Below are positions 6,452 to 13,591 of a stretch of 17,147 bases of DNA, piece after piece. The DNA comes from JAWCLZ01 sp038850275. GTDB lineage: Archaea; Halobacteriota; JAWCLZ01. The notes beneath the pieces were generated by a model. It was not told the DNA's origin, ran no database searches, and saw only the letters and a list, made by a program, of their open reading frames with translations. The stretch covers positions 1-17,147 of the forward strand of contig JAWCLZ010000026.1 in assembly GCA_038850275.1 (NCBI GenBank). Direction: 5' to 3'. The stretch's first letter is position 1, and every line of letters starts with the position of its first letter. The position numbers and the translations under genes were made by a program.

Positions 6452-7410
6452 TCCCAAAGATGATAAGATCTAGAATTAAAAAAGCACCAATTGTTCTCTG
6501 TCATAGCATAACTAATCAATGCAACTTGCGCTGTAAATTCTGTCCATTTTGGAGAAAGCACAAATTTGGTCCCGAGCTTTCATTTGAAGAGATAAAGAAT
6601 TTAATAGATCAAGCTATAGCTCTTGGAGCTATTATTTACAATGTTTGGGGAGTGGAGCCATTAATTAGAGAGGATCTAGCGAAGTGCCTTAGATATGCAA
6701 AGGAGAGAGGTATGAGTAACTTCTTAATAACCAATGGCATACTCCTTGAAGAGCGAATTAATGAAATTGCACCTTATTTGGACTACCTTGCTATTTCCAT
6801 AGATGGCATTGAAACTTATAATCAACTTCGCATCGGTGGTGAGCTTTGCAAAGTTTTAAGGGGATTAGAACTCGCGGGTAAGTATAAATTCAAAACTGCG
6901 ATAAACTGCGTTATTACAAATAAAAACATAGCTGAGTTGGAAAAACTAATTGAAATCGCAGAGAACTATAGCGCTGGAATTCTCTTTGAACCAGTTCACG
7001 AATATGAAGAGCTATCCAGCGAAATATGGCAGGAGCTTGGAATTCGAAATCTCATGGAATACCGCAGAGCCATGGATCGCTTAATTGAGCTTAAAAAACA
7101 TCATAGAATATTGAACTCCATTACTTATCTAAAAATGATTCGCGATTTAAAGCCAAATTTCAAGTGCTGCATCGATCACTTCCTTTTACAAGTTGATTCC
7201 AATGGTATAGTTAAAATGTGCAAAGGCATAGTTGGCTCAATTAGAGAGAAGCCATTGAAGGAAATCTGGTATTCTGAAGAAGCAAGTCGCTTGAGAAAAG
7301 AGGCTGAGAATTGCAAAGGCTGCCTCTTCTCAAGCTATGTAGAAGCATCATTATTCTACAACGGCAAGCCCTCAGTTATATTTAACTACCTCAATCTCTT
7401 AAGGCAATAG
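6436..7410 (+). CDS. Radical SAM protein with C-terminal auxiliary iron-sulfur (SPASM/twitch-like) region
   Basis: The 324-residue protein has the radical SAM cluster motif CNLRCKFC (Cys29, Cys33, Cys36), which binds a 4Fe-4S cluster and S-adenosylmethionine to start radical chemistry. The usual GGEPLL strand reads WGVEPLIREDL. The SIDG motif (LAISIDGIE) is typical of the MoaA/PqqE/SPASM side of the superfamily. The C-terminus has Cys244, Cys245, Cys262, Cys293 and Cys296 (NFKCC, KMCKG, NCKGC), suggesting one auxiliary cluster. The substrate cannot be told: SPASM-type members modify peptides or proteins, but related archaeal enzymes act on lipids and cofactors. The gene stands alone, has a leaderless-type promoter at 6401-6408 and a duplicated start region. 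No obvious precursor peptide lies beside it. Confidence 0.88.
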   Translation: MNLLKFPKMIRSRIKKAPIVLCHSITNQCNLRCKFCPFWRKHKFGPELSFEEIKNLIDQAIALGAIIYNVWGVEPLIREDLAKCLRYAKERGMSNFLITNGILLEERINEIAPYLDYLAISIDGIETYNQLRIGGELCKVLRGLELAGKYKFKTAINCVITNKNIAELEKLIEIAENYSAGILFEPVHEYEELSSEIWQELGIRNLMEYRRAMDRLIELKKHHRILNSITYLKMIRDLKPNFKCCIDHFLLQVDSNGIVKMCKGIVGSIREKPLKEIWYSEEASRLRKEAENCKGCLFSSYVEASLFYNGKPSVIFNYLNLLRQ

Positions 7411-7427
7411 TAATTAGAGATGGGTGA

Positions 7428-7577
7428 AGAAAGCAAAGAAGGACTCTATCTCTTTTCTATGCTCGCAGAGAGGGAGTTGAGGTTGTTGCAATTGATAGCT
7501 CAGGCTTTGCAACTTTTAGATCAAAGATATCAAGGAGGAGCATTTCAATTAAGCCATCCCCTAATAGATCTCACTGT
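7428..7577 (+). pseudogene. Probable transposase remnant (IS4/IS5-type DDE, first-Asp region)
   Basis: A 50-codon open stretch without a start codon reads ...REGVEVVAIDSSGFATF.... AIDSSGF is characteristic of the strand with the first catalytic Asp in IS5/IS1182-type DDE transposases. The frame is bounded by stops at 7425 and 7578, so only a fragment is left. The same DNA also holds a 69-codon frame with an ATG at 7420 (MGEESKEGLYLF..., Leu- and Gln-rich), 10 nt after the radical SAM stop. It has no ribosome site and I judge it more likely an accidental reading of the remnant, though a small protein cannot be excluded. A second transposase-like piece is at 15522-15707. Confidence 0.4.
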
Positions 7578-7583
7578 TAGGGG
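7558..7583. repeat. 7-bp stem hairpin between converging genes
   Basis: CCCCTAA (7558-7564) and TTAGGGG (7577-7583) pair perfectly around a 12-nt loop. It sits in the transposase remnant between the radical SAM gene and the end of the surface-protein operon. Confidence 0.5.
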
Positions 7584-7593
7584 AAACCCTTAT

Positions 7594-7611
7594 AAAAAAT
7601 TTATAGAAAAA
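7594..7611 (-). terminator. Oligo-T terminator of the surface-protein operon
   Basis: On the minus strand, about 20 nt after the stop of the 596-residue protein gene, come T5 (7607-7611) and T6 (7594-7599). Paired T-runs like these are the usual archaeal terminator. Confidence 0.45.
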
Positions 7612-7632
7612 GGATTTCTACAGAGCTAATTT

Positions 7633-9423
7633 TTAATTTTTAGATTTTTCCACCTCGATATACGCTAGCGCTGCGAGTACTATTAGAGCAATTATTGCTT
7701 CAAAACCGGGAGCAGGGGTGGGCGTAATAGTGGGAGTTGGCGTTGGAGTTGGAGTAATAGTGGGAGTTGGCGTTATAACTTGAGTAGGCGTGGGGGTTGG
7801 AGTAACTGGTAAAGCTGTTGAAATAGCAAATATTGAGAAAGTAGTAGCAGTGGCTTCATAGCTCACCACTCCATTTCTAGCAATGATTCTAGTAGGCAGT
7901 TGCACCCAAGTTCCATCTCTATAGACATAGAGAGCTATATCCCCCTCACTCACTCCTTGACTCGCTAGCCAAGCTCTATCCACGTGGAATTTAATGGTAA
8001 CACTGCCATAGAAAGCAGCTGGCAAGCCAATGTAAATATTGAGATAGCTATATACCTTACCAGGCGCGGGATCAATGCCAGTTGGTACACCTGAGAGCTT
8101 CTGCACAGTAACTGAGAAGTCCTTAACACTTTGAAGCAAGCCAAAGCCAAGCTCAGTAACAGATAGATTGGGATAGGTAACATTTACAGTGTAATTCCTC
8201 CCCGCAACTCCATAGTCAATATACTTAGTAACAGAAATCTCAATGGTAACCCCAGGTAGGGGAGTAGGAGCACCGCCAACACCACCACCTCCACCTGGAG
8301 CTGGTGCAAGAGTGGGAGTTGGAGCTGTTAAAGTTATATTCTGCTGAGCAAAGGCCACTAATCTATTCCCACCACTCTGCCAGACACCAACCATGAGAAT
8401 ATATCTACCTGGATTTAATCCCTCTGTATTTAAGGAAAGAGTTTTAGAGGTATCAGCTGTTGGATCCGAGTAACTCGCGGTTCCATTTCCCGCTCCAATT
8501 ATACCTTCAGCTATGCTCTTCACCTTACCCGCGTTCACATAACTCAAACCAGTGCCAGTGATCTTAAGTCCCTCCACTAAAAACTCATCATCCGCGGTTA
8601 AATTAGTCCCAGCTCTAGTGCCATTGCAGCGCAGCTTAACCACGGCTTTATAAGCATCCTCGTGAATAATTATAGCTCCATATCTATAACTACCATTGGG
8701 AGCGCCTTGAAGTACAATTGTAGCACTAATGCTATCCCCAATAGTTGCACTACTTGGAGCTGTTAAACTAGAGCTATAATCAAGCACTTCGATACCAGTG
8801 GCGGAGAGAATGGTTAAATTATTATTGCTTTCATTCAGCTTAACAATGGCAATATAATCACCAGCGTCTAACTCTATCGAGAAAATTTGAAGATCTCCAT
8901 TTAAATCTAAAGGCTGACTTAAATTACTGGCAATTGAGTTATTAAGTAGATTTCTAAAGGGAGTGGTATTTCCATCTATGGCTTGCTGAAGTACATCTCT
9001 AAGCTCCATCGGGGAAGTCTTAATTATATATGCATCTATATTTTCACTTGCAAAGCTAGTATCACCATAGAAAGTTGCATTAACAAGCTTACTGCCACTC
9101 TTATTTACATATATCGAGTGCTTCTTAAGGGGATATTTAATTGAGAAATCTTGATATGCTGAGAGCGTTGTATTTATAGTAATATTTCTACCCGAATGGA
9201 TATGCATGGTGTTATTAACTCCACTGTATACAAAGGTGAGCTCAGGTATCTCTATTTCCACTCCACCATTGAGCACTATCCAGTTGCCTTCTTCAAGAAT
9301 GGGCGAGTGATTGGCAAAGGTTATATTCTCCCCGTCGATTTTAACCCAAACTAGATATTCAGCACTTGCAGTTGAAGCTAGCGCTATTGTGATGAGAAAA
9401 GCGAAGATTAGCACTCTCCTCAT
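7633..9423 (-). CDS. Large cell-surface protein with PGF-pre-PGF domain and PGF-CTERM-type anchor
   Basis: The 596-residue protein starts with a signal peptide (MRRVLIFAFLITIALASTASA), then a beta-rich N-terminal region of about 350 residues shared with the 781-residue protein across the divergent gap. This may be the TIGR04279-type domain seen in archaeal surface proteins. A Pro/Gly hinge (GGGGGVGG) leads to a PGF-pre-PGF domain (about residues 390-535), then a Thr-Pro spacer (about 537-571). A PGF motif (572-574) begins a hydrophobic helix ending in EVEKSKN. The last part resembles PGF-CTERM, which archaeosortase is known to process and replace with a lipid anchor, although the tail here is less basic than usual. 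About 20 N-glycosylation sequons are present. It is last in a three-gene minus-strand cluster and may also have its own promoter at 9463-9472. Confidence 0.88.
   Translation of the reverse strand: MRRVLIFAFLITIALASTASAEYLVWVKIDGENITFANHSPILEEGNWIVLNGGVEIEIPELTFVYSGVNNTMHIHSGRNITINTTLSAYQDFSIKYPLKKHSIYVNKSGSKLVNATFYGDTSFASENIDAYIIKTSPMELRDVLQQAIDGNTTPFRNLLNNSIASNLSQPLDLNGDLQIFSIELDAGDYIAIVKLNESNNNLTILSATGIEVLDYSSSLTAPSSATIGDSISATIVLQGAPNGSYRYGAIIIHEDAYKAVVKLRCNGTRAGTNLTADDEFLVEGLKITGTGLSYVNAGKVKSIAEGIIGAGNGTASYSDPTADTSKTLSLNTEGLNPGRYILMVGVWQSGGNRLVAFAQQNITLTAPTPTLAPAPGGGGGVGGAPTPLPGVTIEISVTKYIDYGVAGRNYTVNVTYPNLSVTELGFGLLQSVKDFSVTVQKLSGVPTGIDPAPGKVYSYLNIYIGLPAAFYGSVTIKFHVDRAWLASQGVSEGDIALYVYRDGTWVQLPTRIIARNGVVSYEATATTFSIFAISTALPVTPTPTPTQVITPTPTITPTPTPTPTITPTPAPGFEAIIALIVLAALAYIEVEKSKN
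7724..7774. repeat. In-frame tandem repeat coding the Thr-Pro spacer
   Basis: A 21-bp sequence at 7724-7744 recurs exactly at 7754-7774, a period of 30 bp. It codes repeated ITPTPT blocks on the minus strand. The period is a multiple of three, so copy-number changes would lengthen or shorten the stalk without breaking the frame. Confidence 0.75.
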
Positions 9424-9462
9424 ATAACCCCCAACATTTTACATTTTTGATATGCACTTGAG

Positions 9463-9472
9463 AAATTTATAG
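9463..9472 (-). promoter_or_regulatory. Possible internal promoter of the 596-residue surface protein
   Basis: On the minus strand CTATAAATTT overlaps the stop of the upstream gene and would start transcription near 9442. A G-run (9428-9432) 4 nt before ATG 9423 could serve as a ribosome site. Confidence 0.35.
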
Positions 9473-10318
9473 TTATCGCTTTACCTTGAAAATTAAAATT
9501 AAAGCAATTGCAAATATAGCTAGGGAAACCTCAAACCCATTTATAGAAGTAGGAGTGGGCGTAAGAGCAGGGGTTGGAGATTCAACAGGAGTTGGAGACT
9601 TGATGGATGAGGGAGTAGCAGTTTGAATGGGAGTTGGAGTTGGCGTGGGTGTTATAATTTGCGTGGGAGTTGGAGTTGGCGTTATAGTTATCCAAATTCC
9701 ATTTGAAATAGGTGTAGGTGTAGGCGTAGGTGTAGGTGTGGGTCTCTCGCTCAATAATATCGTTCTCTCAATATCACCCGCTTTTATGGTGAATAAACCA
9801 GGTGGCACGCCACTGGTTAAAACACTTAATTCAAAATTACCCTCGCTATTAGCAACCACTGGTTTAGAAGCAACTATATCTAGCTCAACAGATGTAGCTC
9901 CATCAGCTGCATCCCCGTAGATCATAACATCATAAGTGCCCTCAGGGACATTGCTCTGGCTAACCACAGCTGTGCCATTGACAGCGTCGCTGCCCTTGGT
10001 GATCCAGATAAGCATCTTAACTGATACCTGCAGATTTTTGGTATTCCCAGCTACCACTGTGAAGCTATTCTCCCCAGGTGGTATGTATACACCGTAGAGT
10101 CTATATACATATTTACCTCTATCAACTAAAACTGTTTTTTTAAATGATGAGGAAATAGTGACCTTCTCATTAGGCTGAGCTCTACCAGAAATGGTAATGA
10201 TATCCCCGCAATATGCACTTGAAGGCGAGATCTTGAGCTCAATAACCGCAGCTTCCCCAAGAGCGTTGAGGAGCAAGAGAGATAGAAATATAGCTATAGC
10301 TAGAGATCGCATTTGCAT
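9473..10318 (-). CDS. Exported protein with Thr-Pro spacer and PGF-CTERM-like (NGF) C-terminus
   Basis: The protein has about 281 residues and an N-terminal signal peptide (MRSLAIAIFLSLLLLNALG). Then come two beta-sandwich-like regions. The first contains SGRAQPNEKVTISS and VYIPPGENSFTVVAG, a pattern common in archaeal Ig-like or carboxypeptidase-regulatory-like repeats. The second contains VPEGTYDVMIYGDAADG. A long Thr-Pro spacer of about 70 residues follows, then a 20-residue hydrophobic helix ending FKVKR. The helix is preceded by NGF, not PGF, so it is a variant of the PGF-CTERM signal. Two ATG codons (10318, 10312) suit the signal peptide; the in-frame TTG at 10327 is less likely. The stop is 49 nt before the next surface-protein gene, and the 88-residue membrane protein gene lies 30 nt upstream, so the three are probably co-transcribed. 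Confidence 0.85.
   Translation of the reverse strand: MQMRSLAIAIFLSLLLLNALGEAAVIELKISPSSAYCGDIITISGRAQPNEKVTISSSFKKTVLVDRGKYVYRLYGVYIPPGENSFTVVAGNTKNLQVSVKMLIWITKGSDAVNGTAVVSQSNVPEGTYDVMIYGDAADGATSVELDIVASKPVVANSEGNFELSVLTSGVPPGLFTIKAGDIERTILLSERPTPTPTPTPTPISNGIWITITPTPTPTQIITPTPTPTPIQTATPSSIKSPTPVESPTPALTPTPTSINGFEVSLAIFAIALILIFKVKR
9713..9740. repeat. Hexamer repeat coding a Thr-Pro run
   Basis: The stretch is built of GTAGGT/GTAGGC-type hexamers that code alternating Thr and Pro on the minus strand. Such short repeats are prone to in-frame slippage. Confidence 0.6.
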
Positions 10319-10348
10319 GGCAATCAATTTCTAAAGAGAAAAACTTTA

Positions 10349-10615
10349 CTAATGAGCTAATACTTCCAATATCTTGAATACCACGGTTGCACTAAATGCA
10401 ATTAAAAGCGGGAGAATAGAAGTATTAAGCAGATAATCAATTCCACGATCGTAGAACTCAGAAGCGGAAAAGATTTCTTTAGCTGAGAGCAGGAGTATTA
10501 AGGCAGCTGTGGCAAGCAAACCTCCAAATGCAAGGCCAACAGTGGAAGTCATGGAAATAGCAGTAGCTGTAGCACTTGCCGTAGCTGCAGTTGTAGAAAC
10601 AATTGTTGTTAGCAT
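10349..10615 (-). CDS. Small membrane protein with two helices, first gene of surface-protein cluster
   Basis: The 88-residue protein starts with a Ser/Thr/Ala-rich segment (MLTTIVSTTAATASATATAI), then has two hydrophobic helices, about residues 24-46 (VGLAFGGLLATAALILLLSA) and 66-85 (TSILPLLIAFSATVVFKILE). A short polar loop between them contains EIFSASEFYDRGIDY. There is no cleavable signal peptide and no known enzyme motif. As far as I recall, small proteins of this shape sit beside surface-protein genes in several archaea, but I cannot name a family. A box A at 10641-10648 would start transcription about 4 nt before ATG 10615, and no ribosome site is seen, so it is probably leaderless. 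It could help insert, anchor or process the exported proteins downstream; that is inference from position. Confidence 0.75.
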   Translation of the reverse strand: MLTTIVSTTAATASATATAISMTSTVGLAFGGLLATAALILLLSAKEIFSASEFYDRGIDYLLNTSILPLLIAFSATVVFKILEVLAH

Positions 10616-10640
10616 GCTAAAATAATAAAAAACTTATTTT

Positions 10641-10648
10641 CATATAAA
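10641..10648 (-). promoter_or_regulatory. Box A of the small membrane protein / surface operon
   Basis: On the minus strand the sequence is TTTATATG, centred 30 nt before ATG 10615. The predicted transcript would start at about 10619, giving an almost leaderless mRNA. Confidence 0.5.
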
Positions 10649-10993
10649 GATTTCGGTTGAATTTAGGGAAAATCGTATAAAAAATGTAAGAATTAAAGCT
10701 AATTGTTTGAAAGGTTGTTTGAAGGCGTGAAAGTTCTTGAAACTTATAAGCTCAGGGTATGCGCTGAGTTTAGTGATAAAAAAAGATAGATAGCGATGAA
10801 GAAAAGTTGATTTCAGAAATTAAGTGGTGAAAGCATAGGCATAACTGCTTTGAATTTGCAGAGATGCTAACCTATTTGCAAAGCATATCTCCATACATTA
10901 GACAAATACTTCCAGTCCCTAAAAACTTTCCATTAAACTATTCTCTTAATTCGATAGCTTTTAAAATTTCAACTATATGAAAACTATGGAAAA

Positions 10994-11007
10994 ATATATA
11001 ATATAAA
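10994..11007 (+). promoter_or_regulatory. Box A of the 781-residue surface protein gene
   Basis: The AT-rich stretch ATATATAATATAAA is centred about 28 nt before ATG 11029. Transcription would start within a few bases of the start codon, and no ribosome site is present, so the mRNA is probably leaderless. Confidence 0.5.
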
Positions 11008-11028
11008 TCTACATAGCTTAAACGGAAT

Positions 11029-13374
11029 ATGAAGAATGTCATCATCATAATCATCATAACCTTAACATTAGCTTTTCTAGTAACTCCAACTTCAGCCTCA
11101 ACGCTAGGAATTATGAGAATAGATAGCGAGAACTTAACCTTCATCAACCATTCCTCTGCCATAGATGGCAACTGGATTGAACTCGACGGGGGCACGAGTA
11201 TTAGAATTCCAGAGCTAACCCTAGTCTACAGTGGAATTAACAATACCACTTATGTACAAGATGGAAAAAACATATCTATAAACTCCTCTATAGAGCCATA
11301 TCAAGACTTCATAGTGAAATATCCCTTCACCACGCATAAAATATATCTAAATAACTCCACAGTTAACTTCACCTTCCACAACTCCTCAGATTTCACTCAA
11401 AATGTGGATATCTATTTAATAAAAACCAGTCCAACTAAGTTAAGAGACATAGCTAATAGCATAATACATGGTAATACCACTCCACTTAAAGATCTACTCA
11501 ATAGCTCCAGTAAAACATCAAATAAATCCCCAGAGGATTTGAAAAACTATGAACTGGGAAATCTACCACCTGGGGACTACATCCTCTTATTAATGCTCAA
11601 TGAATCCAATCAAAATAATTTGACCTTCGTCACTGCCACTGCATTTGAAGTACTTGAATATGAATTAAACATCACCGCCCTTAGCATATCGAATTTCCTT
11701 GATATCTCAGTAGAACTAAATGCCACTGGAAGCTATACTTTTGGCGCGGCTTTAATACACAACGACTCCTACAGCTGCATCTTAAAATTGAGAAGCAATG
11801 GAACAAAAGCAGGGACAAACCTAACTGCAGATGGCGTATCCCTCGTAGATGCTTTTAAAATAGCAGGAGTTGGCTTGAATAACATAAATAGAAATATACT
11901 CCAAAGCAAAGTAGAGCAATTCCTAGGAGCCAATAATGGCACAATCCTATTTAAAACCACTGGCAATAATACCACCCTTTCTCCCAATATAAATAACCTA
12001 ACACTCGGGAAATATTTTTTATTAGTGGGCGCTTGGAGCAGCACTCCAGATGAGAGATTAGTTGGCTTTGCCCAAAGAGAAGTGGAATTGGGGGTAACTA
12101 GATTAGTGTTGAATGCAAGCATACCTGCGAATAGCTCCACAGCTATAAATGCAAGTGAAACTCATAGCCTCGCGAGCACCATAATTGAGGTAAACTCCAC
12201 AGTAGCAGCGGATATAACCTTGTGCATTAACTACACCACCAATGCCTCGATTTTAAATGCAAGTCCAACTACTTCGGCCTATGGCCTTGCCTCGAATCAA
12301 ATTTCCTTGGGTAAATATATCGAGGTGAATTTAACTGGCGTTAGCGAAGCTGAGTTAAACTATGTTAACCTCTCAATGTACTACACCTTCTCTGATCTCG
12401 ATAGAAATGATGATGGAGATATCAGCGATCCAGGGGATTTAAATGAGCAGACCTTGAAGATCTATTGGTATGACGCTGGGAATACAACTTGGAGGGCACT
12501 TGGGCCAGATGGCAATCCAGATTACACTTCATATGGCGGGCCTAAAGTACTAGATGGGGAGAGAAATACCACAGCTACATATGTTAAGGTAAAGCTAAAT
12601 CATTTTTCAATCTACACCTTAGTGGCTGAGCAAATCCCAGCGCCAACTCCACCCCCAGCTGAGGGAGCAGGGGCAGCAGCAGGTGGAGGAGGCCCAGTGG
12701 CGGGGGAGCCCTATGAAAACGTGGCTGTGAAGGAAGTGCAATACATCCTAACCATAAGAGCAAATGAATATGTAACTAGGCAATTTACCAAGAATCACAG
12801 CATAGTGGAAATTGGATTTACCTATCTCTCAGTTGCTGATGAGGTTAGCATAACAGTTGAAAAATTGATAAATCGAAGCCTGTTGGTTAACATAAGTCCA
12901 CCTGGTATTGTATATGAATATGTAAACATCTGGGTCTATGTGCCCAATCCAGCTTTAATAACAAATGCCAGTATAAAGATCAAGGTGGAGAAAGACTGGA
13001 TAGCTGCAAACAACGTAGATCCAACGAGTATAGCGATGTATAGATATAGAGATGAAACTTGGAATAAACTCCCAGTGGAGAAGATCTCAGAGGACGATAA
13101 ATATCTAATATTCCTAGTCACTACCCCAGGTTTCTCGCCATTTGCAATAACTGGAGAGAAAATGGCACCAACTCCTACTCCCACTCCAATTATAACACCC
13201 ACTCCAACCCCAACTCTTACTCCAATTATAACACCCACTCCAACCCCAACTCCAACACCTATAGGCATTGAAGAAGGAGAAATGCCATTTTATTTATTCC
13301 TCACTGCAATAATCGGCGGGATAATTGGATTTGGAGTAATAGTATTGTTAATAATAAGACTGGAGAGAATATAA
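11029..13374 (+). CDS. Large cell-surface glycoprotein with PGF-pre-PGF domain and C-terminal membrane helix
   Basis: The 781-residue protein has a signal peptide (about residues 1-24) and an N-terminal region clearly paralogous to the 596-residue protein: shared blocks include IPELT, YQDF, IKTSP, GNTTP and AGTNLTAD. It then has an extra beta domain (about 360-555) with a calcium-loop-like DRNDDGD starting at Asp458. Next come a Gly/Ala hinge, a PGF-pre-PGF domain (about 573-709), a Thr-Pro spacer (about 712-745) and a hydrophobic helix (about 752-776) ending RLERI. Unlike its paralogue it has no PGF motif at the helix; the residues before the helix are GIEEGEMP. It is therefore more likely held by the helix itself than processed by an archaeosortase. 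More than 35 N-glycosylation sequons suggest heavy glycosylation. It is transcribed alone, away from the three-gene cluster. Confidence 0.88.
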   Translation: MKNVIIIIIITLTLAFLVTPTSASTLGIMRIDSENLTFINHSSAIDGNWIELDGGTSIRIPELTLVYSGINNTTYVQDGKNISINSSIEPYQDFIVKYPFTTHKIYLNNSTVNFTFHNSSDFTQNVDIYLIKTSPTKLRDIANSIIHGNTTPLKDLLNSSSKTSNKSPEDLKNYELGNLPPGDYILLLMLNESNQNNLTFVTATAFEVLEYELNITALSISNFLDISVELNATGSYTFGAALIHNDSYSCILKLRSNGTKAGTNLTADGVSLVDAFKIAGVGLNNINRNILQSKVEQFLGANNGTILFKTTGNNTTLSPNINNLTLGKYFLLVGAWSSTPDERLVGFAQREVELGVTRLVLNASIPANSSTAINASETHSLASTIIEVNSTVAADITLCINYTTNASILNASPTTSAYGLASNQISLGKYIEVNLTGVSEAELNYVNLSMYYTFSDLDRNDDGDISDPGDLNEQTLKIYWYDAGNTTWRALGPDGNPDYTSYGGPKVLDGERNTTATYVKVKLNHFSIYTLVAEQIPAPTPPPAEGAGAAAGGGGPVAGEPYENVAVKEVQYILTIRANEYVTRQFTKNHSIVEIGFTYLSVADEVSITVEKLINRSLLVNISPPGIVYEYVNIWVYVPNPALITNASIKIKVEKDWIAANNVDPTSIAMYRYRDETWNKLPVEKISEDDKYLIFLVTTPGFSPFAITGEKMAPTPTPTPIITPTPTPTLTPIITPTPTPTPTPIGIEEGEMPFYLFLTAIIGGIIGFGVIVLLIIRLERI
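13183..13252. repeat. In-frame tandem repeat coding the Thr-Pro spacer
   Basis: A 34-bp sequence at 13183-13216 recurs exactly at 13219-13252, a period of 36 bp (12 codons). Each unit codes TPIITPTPTPT followed by a variable residue. The exact identity of the copies suggests recent duplication. Confidence 0.8.
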
Positions 13375-13414
13375 ACTGGCGATATTGAATTTTAAACTGG
13401 CGATATTGAATTTC
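13373..13414 (+). repeat. 21-bp tandem duplication just after a stop codon
   Basis: The unit at 13373-13393 is repeated at 13394-13414 with a single difference at the last base. It begins inside the TAA of the 781-residue protein gene. It does not form a strong hairpin; its role is unknown. Confidence 0.75.
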
Positions 13415-13591
13415 AAATTTATCCTCCATGCACTAGCAATTACTTTAGAACAAGCCTCAGCAGGTATCAGTTCCTTCGCATTTCTTTTATATCAAGCTAG
13501 CCCATCCGTGGTAATTAAATATATTTAGTATTTCAAATTAGATTGCTCAATTCATCCTCTATACCAATAAAGTCTAATGTGCATCTTACGT

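Larger units (their letters stand above)
10616..11028. other. Divergent intergenic region of the surface locus (413 bp) with two hairpins
   Basis: The region separates the two surface-protein transcription units and holds a promoter at each end. Two hairpins are visible. One is at 10747-10772, a 9-bp stem with one G-T pair and an 8-nt loop. The other is at 10861-10891, where ATGCT/AGCAT extends by GAG/CTC across a 2-nt bulge. The plus-strand frame 10831-10977 is open for 49 codons (including FAEMLTYLQSISPYIRQILP) without a start supported by a ribosome site; it may be a decayed fragment. Confidence 0.4.

Noticed and set aside
7420..7629. 69-codon frame just after the radical SAM gene, as a possible precursor peptide
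   Set aside because: No ribosome site, no core-peptide features, and another frame of the same DNA reads like a transposase fragment. Kept only as an alternative.
7680..7810. Regular repeats as a CRISPR array
   Set aside because: The repeats are in-frame Thr-Pro codons with no unique spacers and no cas genes nearby.
9627..9920. 97-codon plus-strand frame rich in Gly-Val
   Set aside because: It is the reverse strand of the Thr-Pro spacer of the exported protein; the GVGV repeats are simply its complement.
12936..13268. 110-codon minus-strand Gly-Val-rich frame
   Set aside because: It is the complement of the Thr-Pro spacer and PGF-pre-PGF domain of the 781-residue protein.
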